DNA from: Beroe ovata | Taxonomy: Eukaryota; Ctenophora; Nuda; Beroida; Beroidae | Direction: 5' to 3' | Assembly: GCA_946803715.1 (NCBI GenBank) | Contig: CAMPET010000307.1 | Location: 1-39,566 of the forward strand | Length of the DNA stretch: 39,566 nt | Shown here: positions 10,101-20,245 of the stretch, one piece after another | How the letters are laid out: each line of letters starts with the position of its first letter | How positions within the stretch are numbered: position 1 is the stretch's first letter | Translations under genes and position numbers: made by a program | The notes under the pieces: model-generated | What the model saw: the letters and a program-made list of their open reading frames with translations, nothing else | Databases searched by the model: none | Told to the model about the DNA's origin: nothing

Positions 10101-12346
10101 CCGTTAGTCGTGATAGCTGCCTTCATGATGCCTCGCTGGATCACCTTCTCCACCTTGCTCGTGACAGAGAACCCGAGTAGCGACCCTTTTAGAGAAATGA
10201 TAACACCTGCAACACACGGGGGGATCAGGAATGTACTCAGCAGTGAGGTTGTGTCAGAATATAAACGTGGCATGAATCGGGATCATGATAGTTGAACAGG
10301 AAGCTCTCATAGATGTTTATTATGCTAAAGATGTGTGGAAAGAATGGCGATATTTTCATGAAATGCTGATTGCTGGTTTAACTAACTGTCATACTGCTCG
10401 GCTTACTTAGAAGAGGGAATATGATGATAAAGATGAAAATGGACGATTAGAGATATCACATATTCATAGACTCCTCTCCTGAATATTGGGTAAGTGCATA
10501 TTATCATTCTGCCCGTATCTGGCCATCTGGGATATGTTACGACTCGACTAACCTGGTAGCGGGATCTTCTCCTCAAATTGTCCGTTTTGCAACCTCTGAA
10601 CGGTACCTGTGCCTAATTAGCGACAAACAAACACGGAACAAACGCATACAAACCGGAAAATATGTAGCACGAGGACAACAAACACACGTGTTTGTGGAGC
10701 AAGCAAACATACAAACCACGTACAAACAAACACATTCATACACAAAAAACAGGCACAAACGTACAAACATACAAAGTGGACCAGGACCAATATGACTTAT
10801 ATTATGACACATCCCAATATGATAGCTCACCAGGAGTATGAAGGTTGAAGACGTTCTGTACCAAGTTAGCAACATCGGCCGGGTTAGTGTCCGCATCCAC
10901 TCTCACGTACTTTGCTTTCTGGTAGCTCGAGAACTTGACTCTGCCGTATGCATCTATAGTGTGCGTGGGGAGAGGGGAACAGAGATTAGAATTTGGATAC
11001 TCTCCAACAGAGATATGACATGATATATCCAGGGATATTATAAATCTAATTGTGGTGATTTAGGGTAATTATCAAATCCGGATTCCACCGGAGAGTGTAG
11101 TCGTACAACAATGATACCCGTCATGTAGCACAGTTAATCAATTAAGAGTTCCCTAAATGTCGCATCGAAACTCAATACTCTTGCTGCTGTGACTGGATAA
11201 TTTTTCCGAGGAACTTTTTGATTCCCTCGAAATGGATTCCAGGAAACTTGACACATCACCCTTGGACGGTGGCGTGCTCATATTTCCCAATTTGGTTTGG
11301 AGGTTGTGTCTCTTCTGTTGTTTAGAGATGCATGCAGACATCTCCACCCACACGTGTTTAGCGGACTGTCAGCTCTCTCAACAGAGGAGCGACTTGATGC
11401 AATGTGACGGAGCTGGGTAACTCATCGCATTGTTGGGACATATCTCGAGGTAACCCTATGAAGCTACATCAATATTTCACACAAAAACACAACCACACGC
11501 TGACTCAGCCCTCCCCCCTCCACACACACACACACAGTACACACATCGCACACACATACCTGTTGGTTGCAGTTCTGTGTGTTTAGAGTAGGACCACTCG
11601 CTATCGGAGGTGGGATGGTACTTGTGCGCTGGGTGGGACAATGGCTTGTTACACCCACACATGTCAGAATCGGGTGATTTGGGTACAGCAGATACACAGG
11701 ATCTCTTCCTGTACATACTGTAGTCTACCGCATCATACCCTGCATCCTTTGCGAGAAAGAAGCGTGTAAGCAACGGATGATACAAGCAATGTTGCCATGG
11801 CAACAGAGTTTATCTTGGAAAACAACCATAAATTGTTGCTAACCTCCGTTGCTGCATTGCATTGTTTGAAGAGTTGTCGGCGTCGTGTTGCCCTCATCGT
11901 CTCGCTGTTTTCCAGGTACCTCCTGTACGTTTCCTTGTTGTGTTGTTGTGTGCCCTGCTGGGACAGGTACAGCGACACTATCTTCTCCTTGTCAATCATG
12001 TCCTGCGACACAAAATATCATGTTCGCCGCTTTAGTTATCGTGGCTTATTGGCATTGGTTTCGCTAGAGACGTATGCTTATACGAGAGTATCTGTCGTTC
12101 TCGTTTCATTTACGCGAGGTGAACCTGGATCACACCGAACTAGCTAACTTAGTAACTACTACTAGCTAAATTAGTATTAGTAACTTAGCTTACTAAGTAA
12201 GTATATTATATATCTAGGAAGGACTATGACGTGCAAAGACTTGCCTGATAGGAAGGTTCTTCCTTCGCCAAGCTCCCCGGACCACCTTTTCCATTCTTCT
12301 CAATGTCATCGCAAGATGCAATGTCCGACACCTTGGCGCCAGTCAT
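4111..12346 (-). CDS. TRPM-family cation channel, N-terminal cytosolic half
   Basis: Exons in minus-strand order: 12346-12245, 12002-11844, 11746-11560, 10953-10831, 10206-10071, 9938-9557, 9377-9215, 8903-8860, 8616-8479, 8227-8048, 7832-7705, 4970-4894, 4547-4111. They total 2256 bp (752 codons) and all phases join. TRPM channels are membrane cation channels whose large cytosolic N-terminus (MHR/SLOG domain, then ankyrin-like helices) gates the pore. Matches: a C-rich motif (CGCNKPLSHP, about residue 120), DAYGRVKF (150), ITTNGWLTTSGIDAG (220-236), NHSHHILADTGG (about 330), TPAVVIHGSGGVCDVI (about 390), then FELLVWAALS and REFIAHPAC near the end. The first exon starts ATGACTGGC and uses a GC donor (cag|gcaagt). 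No transmembrane exons follow in the window, so the pore domain is missing here. Subfamily is uncertain; it most recalls the TRPM2/TRPM7 type. The first two exons are the least certain. Confidence 0.88.
4548..4893 (-). other. TRPM intron 12
   Basis: Intron between the 4970-4894 and 4547-4111 exons, with donor gtaagt and acceptor cctccgcag. It contains several gtgtgca-rich stretches. No other feature was seen. Confidence 0.75.
5228..7252. repeat. 1012-bp exact direct duplication around an n
   Basis: 5228-6239 and 6241-7252 appear identical base for base (offset 1013), separated only by the n at 6240. The left copy stops abruptly at ccacataat and the right copy continues into unique sequence. 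Two contigs that overlap by 1012 bp but were not merged would give exactly this. All of it lies inside the TRPM intron 7704-4971. Confidence 0.92.
5409..6239. mobile_element. Left part of the same transposon (assembly copy)
   Basis: This is the duplicate of 6422-7252. It has the same 8-bp cgctcaac at 5401-5408, the left inverted repeat at 5416-5565 and the 88-codon frame at 5904-6170, then is cut at the n at 6240. It is probably not a second insertion. Confidence 0.85.
6422..7548. mobile_element. DNA transposon with about 150-bp inverted repeats and 8-bp TSD
   Basis: The inverted repeats are 6429-6578 and 7392-7541: 150 bp each with only about three mismatches. The 8-bp direct repeat cgctcaac lies at 6414-6421 and 7549-7556, each exactly 7 bp outside the repeats, so the element ends read ggatcta and ggaaacc and begin with GG on both strands. 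The repeats contain four or five copies of a motif like gtagtgtagggcgga, probable transposase-binding sites. Inside is an 88-codon frame (6917-7183) with GFRYSKD, loosely like a FLYWCH zinc-finger segment but without visible zinc ligands. Long inverted repeats, an 8-bp target duplication and a FLYWCH-like piece fit a non-autonomous Mutator-like element; the superfamily is an inference. It sits in a TRPM intron. Confidence 0.8.
9041..9122. repeat. Minisatellite, 28-bp unit, about 3 copies
   Basis: The G-rich unit gtgggagtggggggagtgaa followed by gtgaggga is repeated from 9041, 9069 and 9097. It lies in the TRPM intron between the exons ending at 9215 and starting at 8903. The runs of G could form a quadruplex, but no function is indicated. 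Confidence 0.85.
11791..11804. promoter_or_regulatory. Perfect palindromic X-box (RFX site)
   Basis: The sequence gttgccatggcaac is a full 14-bp palindrome matching the RFX-factor X-box consensus. It lies in the TRPM intron between the exons at 12002-11844 and 11746-11560. RFX factors drive ciliary genes in animals. Its use here, for an internal promoter or an enhancer, is an inference. Confidence 0.55.
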
Positions 12347-13580
12347 CTATCATGTGACACGTGCCCTAGGGAAAGTGGTGCTGTCATTTCGTTGTCATGA
12401 GAACAATGACTCGTGTTTCATGCGGGAAGTTATATCAAATTCAATGTAATCATATTAGGGAATTATAGACGTTGTTTGGTTAACAAAAACGCGAAGTTGT
12501 CAGCTAAACAAACAATCAGTGAAACCCACTGACAGTTTCGGGGGTATAGATCCGGCATACGATTGTTCCTTCAATGCACGCTCTTGCACACTATTCTATC
12601 CATGGACTGCTTTGCAGACGCCATCTGGCATCTACTTAAAAGTTTCTAGTTTTTTCTAGTATAGGTACTAGGTACTACTATACTTTATTTTAGGCCTTCT
12701 GAAGTACCGAGACCTGTTATACCTGACTGGTATATTTCTGGAGAAAAATGACCCAGCCATCATACAATTACTCAATTATCACGCGGCAAAATGTGCAATA
12801 ACAAAATAAAGTGTCCAACACATAATTAGGTTCCAGCAAAAGTGGGTTGCCCAAACTACGATCAGTATTTGTTTGTTTTCCAACCTAATCAGGTCAGACA
12901 GTTGCCGGTTTTGATCATTATTTATCCTGTTGGAGAAAGTTTGTTTTATTGAGTTAAGTCTCGCAGATTGTAATAAATCAATGAATTAAGAAGCTTGCTG
13001 TATCATCGCGAGGTCGAGAATTATCCGTGGTATTTCCTTGATAAATTTAAAATGTTGACACTCGTGGCAGTTGTTGCTTTTTCTGGCTAAGTAGGTAACT
13101 GGCTTAGTAGGTTACTGGCTCGAGTGGCTAGGTAGGTACCTAAATGGAGTTGTTATTTTCTGGCTAAGTAAGGACCTAACTACTTCCAATCATCCCGATT
13201 ATGCGTCACTATACCGATTCTTCTATTCCAACAGGTACCTATTGACACATATCCACTAAATTGGGTAGCAGTTGGAGTAACACAAAATGCTGCTCATAGG
13301 CATAGTAGTTGTAGCATAGCAACCTCAACAAAACAACCATTCGCGCAGATTAGGAGAAATGGATGTGTTAAAATAGCGCAAGAGCTAAATTGTACAATCG
13401 AAAGTGATCTAGGCATCACGGTTTTTAGTGGTCCTCAAGCTAACCCATTAATATTACTGAAACCCATACTGCAGGATTTTGAGACGTATTAGCAGTAACA
13501 AACACCGTGCAATAACCCATCGGTAGGTATAAGAAGCTAATATTCCTACTAATATAGGAATCACAACACAGTCCTGAATG
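12347..13580. other. Intergenic, no gene seen
   Basis: Spacer upstream of the TRPM start codon and of SDR-A. It has several short runs built on taggtacc and cttagtaa words. No convincing coding exon or RNA gene was recognised. The promoter of the TRPM gene should lie near 12350-12700, but no core motif stands out. Confidence 0.6.
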
Positions 13581-13749
13581 TACCTAAATTAGTGTAGTAA
13601 TACCACGAGTACTAGAAACGAGTGCCGAAGGCACGAGTTTCTAGTACGAGTGTTATTACGAGCTAATTTCACGGCACATTCACCCATAGATAGCCACATG
13701 ATCAAGGATCGTAGAGACCTGTAGGTGCCGTGGAATTAGTACCTAAATT
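13581..13749. repeat. Foldback element with four ACGAGT motifs
   Basis: The core 13597-13659 folds on itself: gtaata with tattac, then gtactagaaac with gtttctagtac, then gtgcc with ggcac around a gaa tip. The stems are separated by GA/GA mismatches that arise from four copies of acgagt. Flanking aaattag (13586-13592) pairs with ctaattt (13663-13669), and a further inverted pair joins 13662-13677 with 13724-13739. The 10-bp tacctaaatt occurs at 13581-13590 and 13740-13749 and could be a target-site duplication. Confidence 0.65.
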
Positions 13750-14159
13750 GCTAGATACATAGAGCTATAGGGAGAATGTACAGAAATAAAGAGAATCGTG
13801 CTGTACGCAAGCGAGAGATTCAGATAGAGTACGCACAATGGATATCAGAATATCAGATCCTGGTACTAGGAATAAAATCAACGTACAGCATGCTAATATA
13901 ACAAGTTCCTGTAGAAGAAGAAGAAGATCCACTGCCACATTTTGCACTGTGCCACCTAGGGAACACTGTCTAGCCTGTCTGCAAGGCCAGATGACTTTTT
14001 TTGAACAGTCCAATCAAGTTAGATGTAGAAAGGGAAATCTGGAAATGATGAACAATTTCCTTCAGCCCTCGCAAAAAAATCGACAATACCTTCCAAACTT
14101 GAGAAGACTTCACTCACATGTAACCCACAACCTTTCATTTAGGCAAAGAAGGAAGCACC
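13750..14159. other. Upstream region of SDR gene A
   Basis: About 410 bp before the SDR-A start codon. It should hold the promoter and 5' UTR. No distinctive motif was recognised, and the short open frames here have no family resemblance. Confidence 0.5.
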
Positions 14160-15598
14160 ATGAACCTGCTCATTGAAACCATCAGCTTTCTTCTCTTCTG
14201 GATCTTTGACATCTTGAAGGAGATTGTCTTTGCTGTATTTAGATGCAGGCCTCGCAAGGATATAAAGAGTGAGAATATCCTGATCACAGGAACAGGTAGG
14301 TTCCAGCTCATCTGTCAGGTCCACCATGTCATCATCCAACTTGAACTATGTTGTGCAATTTGCATCTCAGTTGCAAACACCAATACGTATTATGTATCAT
14401 TCAGAATGGCTCCGGCTGGCCTGTGTGACTCATCCACCTTTCCCCAGGCTCAGGGTTTGGGAAGCTGTTGGCAGACAGGCTAGCATGTGATATGAACATT
14501 CTTCACTTGGTGGACATCAACTCCAAACTCAACCAGGAAACAGCTGCCAGTCTGCAGGGCAGGAACTGTAAAGTTTACACCTACACCTGCAATGTGGGAG
14601 ACATAACCAGTGTTCGGGAACTTCACAGGGAGATAAAGAAAAACACCCCGGGCAGACACATCTCATACCTCTTCAACATCGCAGGTACCCAGTACTCACA
14701 CATAGAGCATGCATGAGGGTGCCTCTTGGCTAATGCAGTAATCCAGTTAATCCAGAACCTTTATCAACTACTCATGCCCTTTCTCCACTATCCAGGAATC
14801 GTGCAAGGAAAGTTGTTCTCCGAATTGACAGAGGAACAAATGGAGAAGACCATGCAGGTGAACATGATGGGTGTCATGTATCTCACTAAAGTTGTGTTTG
14901 GTGAAATGGTCGAAAACTATGGACACATCATCAACATGTCTTCTTCTGCTGGCATCTTCTCAGGACCAAGGAGTGCCGACTACTGCGCTTCTAAGTTTGG
15001 AGTCAGAGGATTCACCCAAGGTGTGTACTGCAAATCACTTTTTTCTTTATACTATAACTATGATGAATGAGCCAGATCCACAACTTGACCCGTCTTACTG
15101 TCATCTTTTGAAATCGTTCACAATTGTCAAGAAATGTAATCCATATATCAGCTCTGATGTGTGAGTTGGATGCTCTGAACCTGGACAATGTGAAAGTGAC
15201 ATCGGTTCATCCCCACATCACTAACACGGGGATGTTCAACAATACCAAGGCCAAGTATCCTATGATCGTACCAATCTTAGAGCCCGAGTGGGTCGTGGAT
15301 GAGATACTCAAAGCCACGCGGGAAGAAAAACTACAGGTTACTATAGAGTATACCTACTACCTAGGCCCTAGGGGCTTTCTGTAATCAATCCTATGGCATC
15401 AAGCGATGAATTATTGAATTAACTTTCTACTAAAATTAACTTCCTCTTAATTTCTTTCCAACTCAGGCTATCCTTCCAAAGATAGGCAACGTGTTCCTCT
15501 TTCCTGAGCAGCTCATGTCAATGAAAGTGCTACGGAGATATCTTGCAATGATGGGCAACAATGCCATGAAGGATTTCGTGAAGATAAGAGAGGAATGA
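14160..15598 (+). CDS. SDR gene A: membrane-anchored short-chain dehydrogenase (SDR16C-like)
   Basis: Exons 14160-14295, 14448-14684, 14796-15020, 15152-15336 and 15467-15598 total 915 bp, 304 residues. SDR16C enzymes (RDH10, DHRS3, HSD17B11 kin) oxidise or reduce retinoids or steroids with NAD(P) at the ER or lipid droplets. Residues 4-28 form a hydrophobic anchor. The cofactor motif TGTGSGFG is at 43-50. NIAG (122-125), N147, S174 and the Y187/K191 pair (YCASK) form the SDR active site, all present. The HPHITNTGMF segment near 220 matches the family's NTGMF loop. All introns are GT-AG with continuous phase. It lies 0.5 kb upstream of a paralogue with identical intron positions and phases. 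The substrate cannot be told from sequence. Part of the gene is repeated at 1-487 and 1062-1344. Confidence 0.93.
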
Positions 15599-16104
15599 TC
15601 AAAATTAAATTATTGGATGTTTTACCTAACTTAGATACAAGTTGATTTTTACCTAAATCTCCGTTTTAAGTTTTAACAATCAACAACATTTATAACTTTA
15701 GAGTGAAAAATGTATCTTCACTGAGATAAACATTAAACCATCATCAAACCATCGAATTTGTTCCGGTTATGTAGAACTTGTAGGCTATGAAATAAGTAAT
15801 AGTTTGATAATTTAGCTTGTATTATAATTTACATAAGCGCTCATAGAATGACACATGATGAAATTTTATCTGATATTTAGACTGTTAAGTTTTCTGCACT
15901 TTCTTGTAAATTCTCATAATGAAGTGGCTCCACATCATGGAGTTAGGCAGTTTAGAAGTTAGTAGTTGAAGGCAGTCTAGAAAATTTTTGACCCATGAAA
16001 AGCAGATGTCTGTTTATGAAGGGTTGAACTTCCTACAGACAAACAGGAGAGTTAAGCACTGCATAACACTGAACCTCTCTATTTCCCAGTCTAGGGAGTT
16101 AGCA
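15599..16104. other. Spacer between SDR paralogues
   Basis: AT-rich intergenic sequence holding the 3' end of SDR-A and the upstream region of SDR-B. No other gene is visible. Confidence 0.7.
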
Positions 16105-17927
16105 ATGGAACTGATAGTTCAACTCGTTGGCTTTCTCCTCTTCTGGGTGTGGGATCTTATAAAGGAGATTATATTTCTCATATTCAGATGTAGACCTCAA
16201 AAGGAGATAAAGAGTGAAAACATTCTCATCACCGGGACAGGTTTCTAACATATGGGTGCCGTTACGTATCATAACATTGACGTTGATTAGGCGTAAAGCT
16301 GATTCGTAGTGAGCATGGCATGTTCAATAGAATGTCTTGACAAATCGTTTTGATTGACAATGATATTGATATAGTGGCTGATAGAATTCCAGAAGCTGCA
16401 ATCATAAATCATCCACATTTCCCCAGGCTCAGGGTTTGGGAAGCTGTTGGCAGACAGGCTAGCATGTGATATGAACATTCTTCACTTGGTGGACATCAAC
16501 TCCAAACTCAACCAGGAAACAGCTGCCAGTCTGCAGGGCAGGAACTGTAAAGTGTACACATACACCTGCAATGTGGGTGACATGACCAGTGTTCGGGAAC
16601 TTCACAAGGAGATCAAGAAAAACACCCCGGGTAGACACATCTCATACCTCTTCAACATCGCAGGTACCCTGCACAGACCTCACTTTATGATATTATAGGT
16701 AGGTACTCAAGGGGAGAGGCCCTGAGAGACAAGGGTCTGGGCCATGCGAAATGAACGCAACATTCAACATTCCGGTCAAAAACTGATCACAATTTGTACA
16801 ATATACACCAGTCTAATGCTCTTACAACGCAATATGGATAACTCGGAGCAGTTCCGAATTAGCAAGCACTATCATCATGCATATTGTGTACACTGTTATA
16901 ACTGAGTTCACATGGCACAAAGTCGTGTGGTAGCTCTGACAATTCTCTCTACAGTGTATACTACTACTAGGTACTGACTATAGGTACCTAGTTTTAATTA
17001 CTGAGTAATACGCATTTGAGAGCTGCCATTTATAACAAATGCTCCTTCATTTTACCAGGAATTGTGCAAGGAAAGCTGTTTTCCGAATTGACAGAAGAAG
17101 AAATGGAGAAGACTGTGAAAGTCAACGTACTGGGTGTCATGTATCTGACCAAGATGGTGTTTGATGAAATGGTCGACAACTATGGACACATCATCAACAT
17201 GTCTTCTTCTGCTGGTCTGGTATCCGGGCCCCAGAGCTCTGACTACAGTGCATCCAAGTTTGCTGTCAGGGGCTTCACTCAGGGTAAGACCTCAACAAAA
17301 AGATATATAGGTAATAACTAATACCTCGATAACGAAACATCTAGACAGCATTGATACAACAATTACATTGAAACAAAATCCTAGCTCTGACAACTGACAG
17401 TATTATGAGAGAATTGAAGATCGAAATTATGAATCACAAACCATCATGAGTTTTCACCCATATCAGCTCTGATGTGTGAGTTGGATGCTCTGAACCTGGA
17501 CAATGTGAAAGTGACATCAGTTCATCCCCACATCACTAACACGGGGATGTTCAACAACACAAAGGCCAAGTATCCTCTGATCGTACCAATCTTAGAGCCC
17601 GAGTGGGTCGTGGATGAGATGCTCAAAGCCACGCGGGAAGAAAAACTACAGGTGAGGATCAATCAATCCAACCCCTACGGAACCACGCCCATTTTCTTTC
17701 CGTGGCTGCGGGCGCTTACCAGCGCCCTGATATAGATCTGATGACAGCTGTAGCGTCAATAGTGATACTGAAATTTAAATGTCACTTCACCTCAGGTGCT
17801 TCTTCCAAAGATAGGCAACGTGTTTCTCTTTCCAGAGCAGCTCATGTCAATGAAAGTGCTACGGAGATATCTTGCAATGATGGGCAACAACGCCATGAAG
17901 GATTTCGTGAAGATAAGGGAGGAATGA
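16105..17927 (+). CDS. SDR gene B: membrane-anchored short-chain dehydrogenase (SDR16C-like)
   Basis: Exons 16105-16240, 16427-16663, 17059-17283, 17467-17651 and 17796-17927 also total 915 bp, 304 residues, with every exon the same length as in gene A. It has the same hydrophobic N-terminus, TGTGSGFG cofactor motif, NIAG, NMSSSAG and YSASK active-site motifs. Exons 2, 4 and 5 are almost the same as in gene A at the DNA level. Exons 1 and 3 differ clearly (for example MEKTVKVNVLGVMYL versus MEKTMQVNMMGVMYL), and the introns do not resemble each other beyond a few bases. A poly(A) signal AATAAA lies 19 bp after the stop (17946-17951). It is a recent or gene-converted tandem duplicate, and both copies look functional. 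Confidence 0.93.
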
Positions 17928-19238
17928 AGGATGTAGTACTTAAATAATAAACGGTTGACACCTATATTATATTCATTGATGATTCATTGATGATTCATTA
18001 GATTTTGATTACGAAATTCTAGTACCAGCAGTGGGCAGTTGATACAAAAATGATTTATTCAACCATATAATATGCTCACAAATGATATTATTTCAAGTTT
18101 TAATTTTTATTTATTCATGGGATTCATGTACATTTTAATAATTTTTATCACAACTAATTTGTCAAATAATAAGTTTACACCGATTGATTAATGATAAATG
18201 TTTAGCATTGCACTCTAATGAACGGTTTTTGTTCTTCTATAACTTGAACTCACATGCCAATGTCCTAATACACTAATTGTAAACGAGTTTCGACTGGGGT
18301 AAACTAGGACTGATAGACTTGAACTAACTAAAGCTTATTTTCCACATTATTAAGCAACGGCTGGAGTCAGGTGGCAGTCCATGATGCTTCGAACGGTTTC
18401 CCTCCTTTCTGACCCACGATTAAAGAAGTCCCGACTATGGGACTCCCAGGGATGGCACAGTGATACCGCCAACAATATCGGATAATCATGAATTATTCAC
18501 TGCGTTGCTCCCAAGATTGGTTGATAAAAACCTCCCTCTCCCAATCCCTTCCCGTAGCCTCGGTCCCAGCTGTTAAAGCCATTCATGCATTAGTCCGCGC
18601 ATTCTCTATTGTTATCGACCGCTGAGCATACAAGCCTCAATTGAGGTCCAATGGCGGCTGAGATCAGTCATTAATAAAAGCAAAACGTTATGCTAAATCG
18701 ACCAATGGCAGGTCAGCATGGCATCAACGCCAGGAGCCTGTAAAATCACCCCCTTTTTTACAACAATAGTAGCTTACTCTAAGGACAATGATCCTAGTAA
18801 TAGTATAGTTGTCTTCGAATGGGGGATTGTCATTGGGGGTCACTGGTGGCTCCTCAACTAATGTAATGACCGACTAATATAACCGGTGGTTATTAATGTT
18901 AACCCACCGATTATCCAGAGGCCGCATTTGAGAGTAATCTCTGTACCTTTCCCCCATCTCCCCAAATTTGCTGCTATTTCCTCATATTTTCATCATATTT
19001 CCTCATATCACCCCTCTTCTTCCTTCGTGTCTACTGCCAGTTCATTATCTGAAACTGGGCTGGTTTATCGTTAAACTGAAATTTAAACACCGAAGTTGAA
19101 TGCAAAGTCACACATTCCTGAGTTCATTTCAATTCTGAATTAACGACTGTTAAACCTAATCAGTTATCTATGATCAAGGGAGGATAAAGCAGTGAATCAC
19201 TCCAATTCTACAACCACTTCTCGATACTCGATAGTGAG
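17928..19238. other. Intergenic, no gene seen
   Basis: About 1.3 kb. The stretch 18360-18760 is less AT-rich than its surroundings, but I find no reading frame, tRNA or repeat structure in it. The last part should hold the promoter of the kringle gene. Confidence 0.55.
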
Positions 19239-20245
19239 ATGACGAGAATACAAGTCCTCCTGCTCATCTCAATTTTATCAACAATAATCCCACAGACCGA
19301 ACAGTTCTGGGTCGGAGGTATTATAGCTATAGAGTATACAAAGTTGCTGACACTCGTGTTGTATTCGTACTCGTAAGGACTTGCTTATACCCGGAACAAG
19401 CACATGCTATAGATCTATTTAATGTCAGACATGCCAACTTTCTTCTTATTGAATGTTACAATGATGAATATTAATTGCATCCAACAGGTATTGGCAAGTG
19501 GCAGTTACGAGCCGTAGTTCTTGTACGAGCCAAAGTTCTTGTAATTGTATCCCCTTATGTCTAGGCTGTCACTTCACTATCTAACGCTAGAAACAGTGTC
19601 CTGTATTTTCTCACTATTTTAACTATTGCAGTTGAGTGTATCCGAGCGGGGGACCCGATGGGATTAGAATATAGGGGTATAGTGAGTGTCAGTAGGAGTG
19701 GAGCAACATGCCAAAGATGGGATTCTCAGGAACCTCATAAACATGATAGAACTCCTCAAAAGTGAGGGAGTCTGAAATACCTTGATAATAGACATTGTCT
19801 AGACAAGAGATATCATAAATGTTTGAATCTGATTCCTAGTCCATTCCAGGGCCAATCACTATTACCTAGTAGTACTATTAATACCTAGATAATACCTATT
19901 AATTACCTAGATAATATCACTTTCAGGTACCCTCACAGTGGCTTGGAATCAAACTATTGCCGGAACCCGGACAGAGAGGCAGGACCTTGGTGTTACACCA
20001 TGACTAGTGAACGTTGGGAGTATTGCAACATTCCAAATTGTCGTAAGTTGGTTGATTTTTTGGTCACTATAGCTACTACTACTACTATAGAGCTAAAGAG
20101 TGGTATCCAATAGTGATAACTTAAGTGTTCACATTCAGCTTTTATGATCACAATATACCTGTATTTCTATGAAATGTGGGGGCAGCATTTCATATATAAA
20201 AGTTGTGCAGTTATATTACTTCTGAGGCTTATGGCAAATATTTAA
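19239..20245 (+). CDS. Small secreted single-kringle protein
   Basis: Exons 19239-19317, 19632-19761, 19927-20042 and probably 20139-20245 total 432 bp, 143 residues. Residues 1-20 ([20 protein letters not shown]) look like a signal peptide. Residues 29-108 form one kringle with all six cysteines (C29, C53, C81, C92, C103, C108) and the hallmark NYCRNP, GPWCYT and RWEYC motifs. Kringles are disulphide-bonded extracellular modules that bind proteins, lysine or lipids; here there is no protease, Gla or Wnt-binding domain. The kringle is split by an intron after residue 70. The first three exons are solid. The last one gives a hydrophobic tail ([13 protein letters not shown] and LLLRLM) that may be a membrane anchor, but it rests only on a splice acceptor and frame, and the true 3' end may differ. 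Confidence 0.85.

Noticed and set aside
11153-11353. 66-codon minus-strand frame in the TRPM locus
   Set aside because: The exons on either side (11746-11560 and 10953-10831) join directly in phase and rebuild the expected TRPM order; this frame is intronic.
18360-18760. Possible tRNA or SINE in a less AT-rich spacer
   Set aside because: I could not find paired A and B boxes, a cloverleaf or a repeat copy elsewhere in the window.
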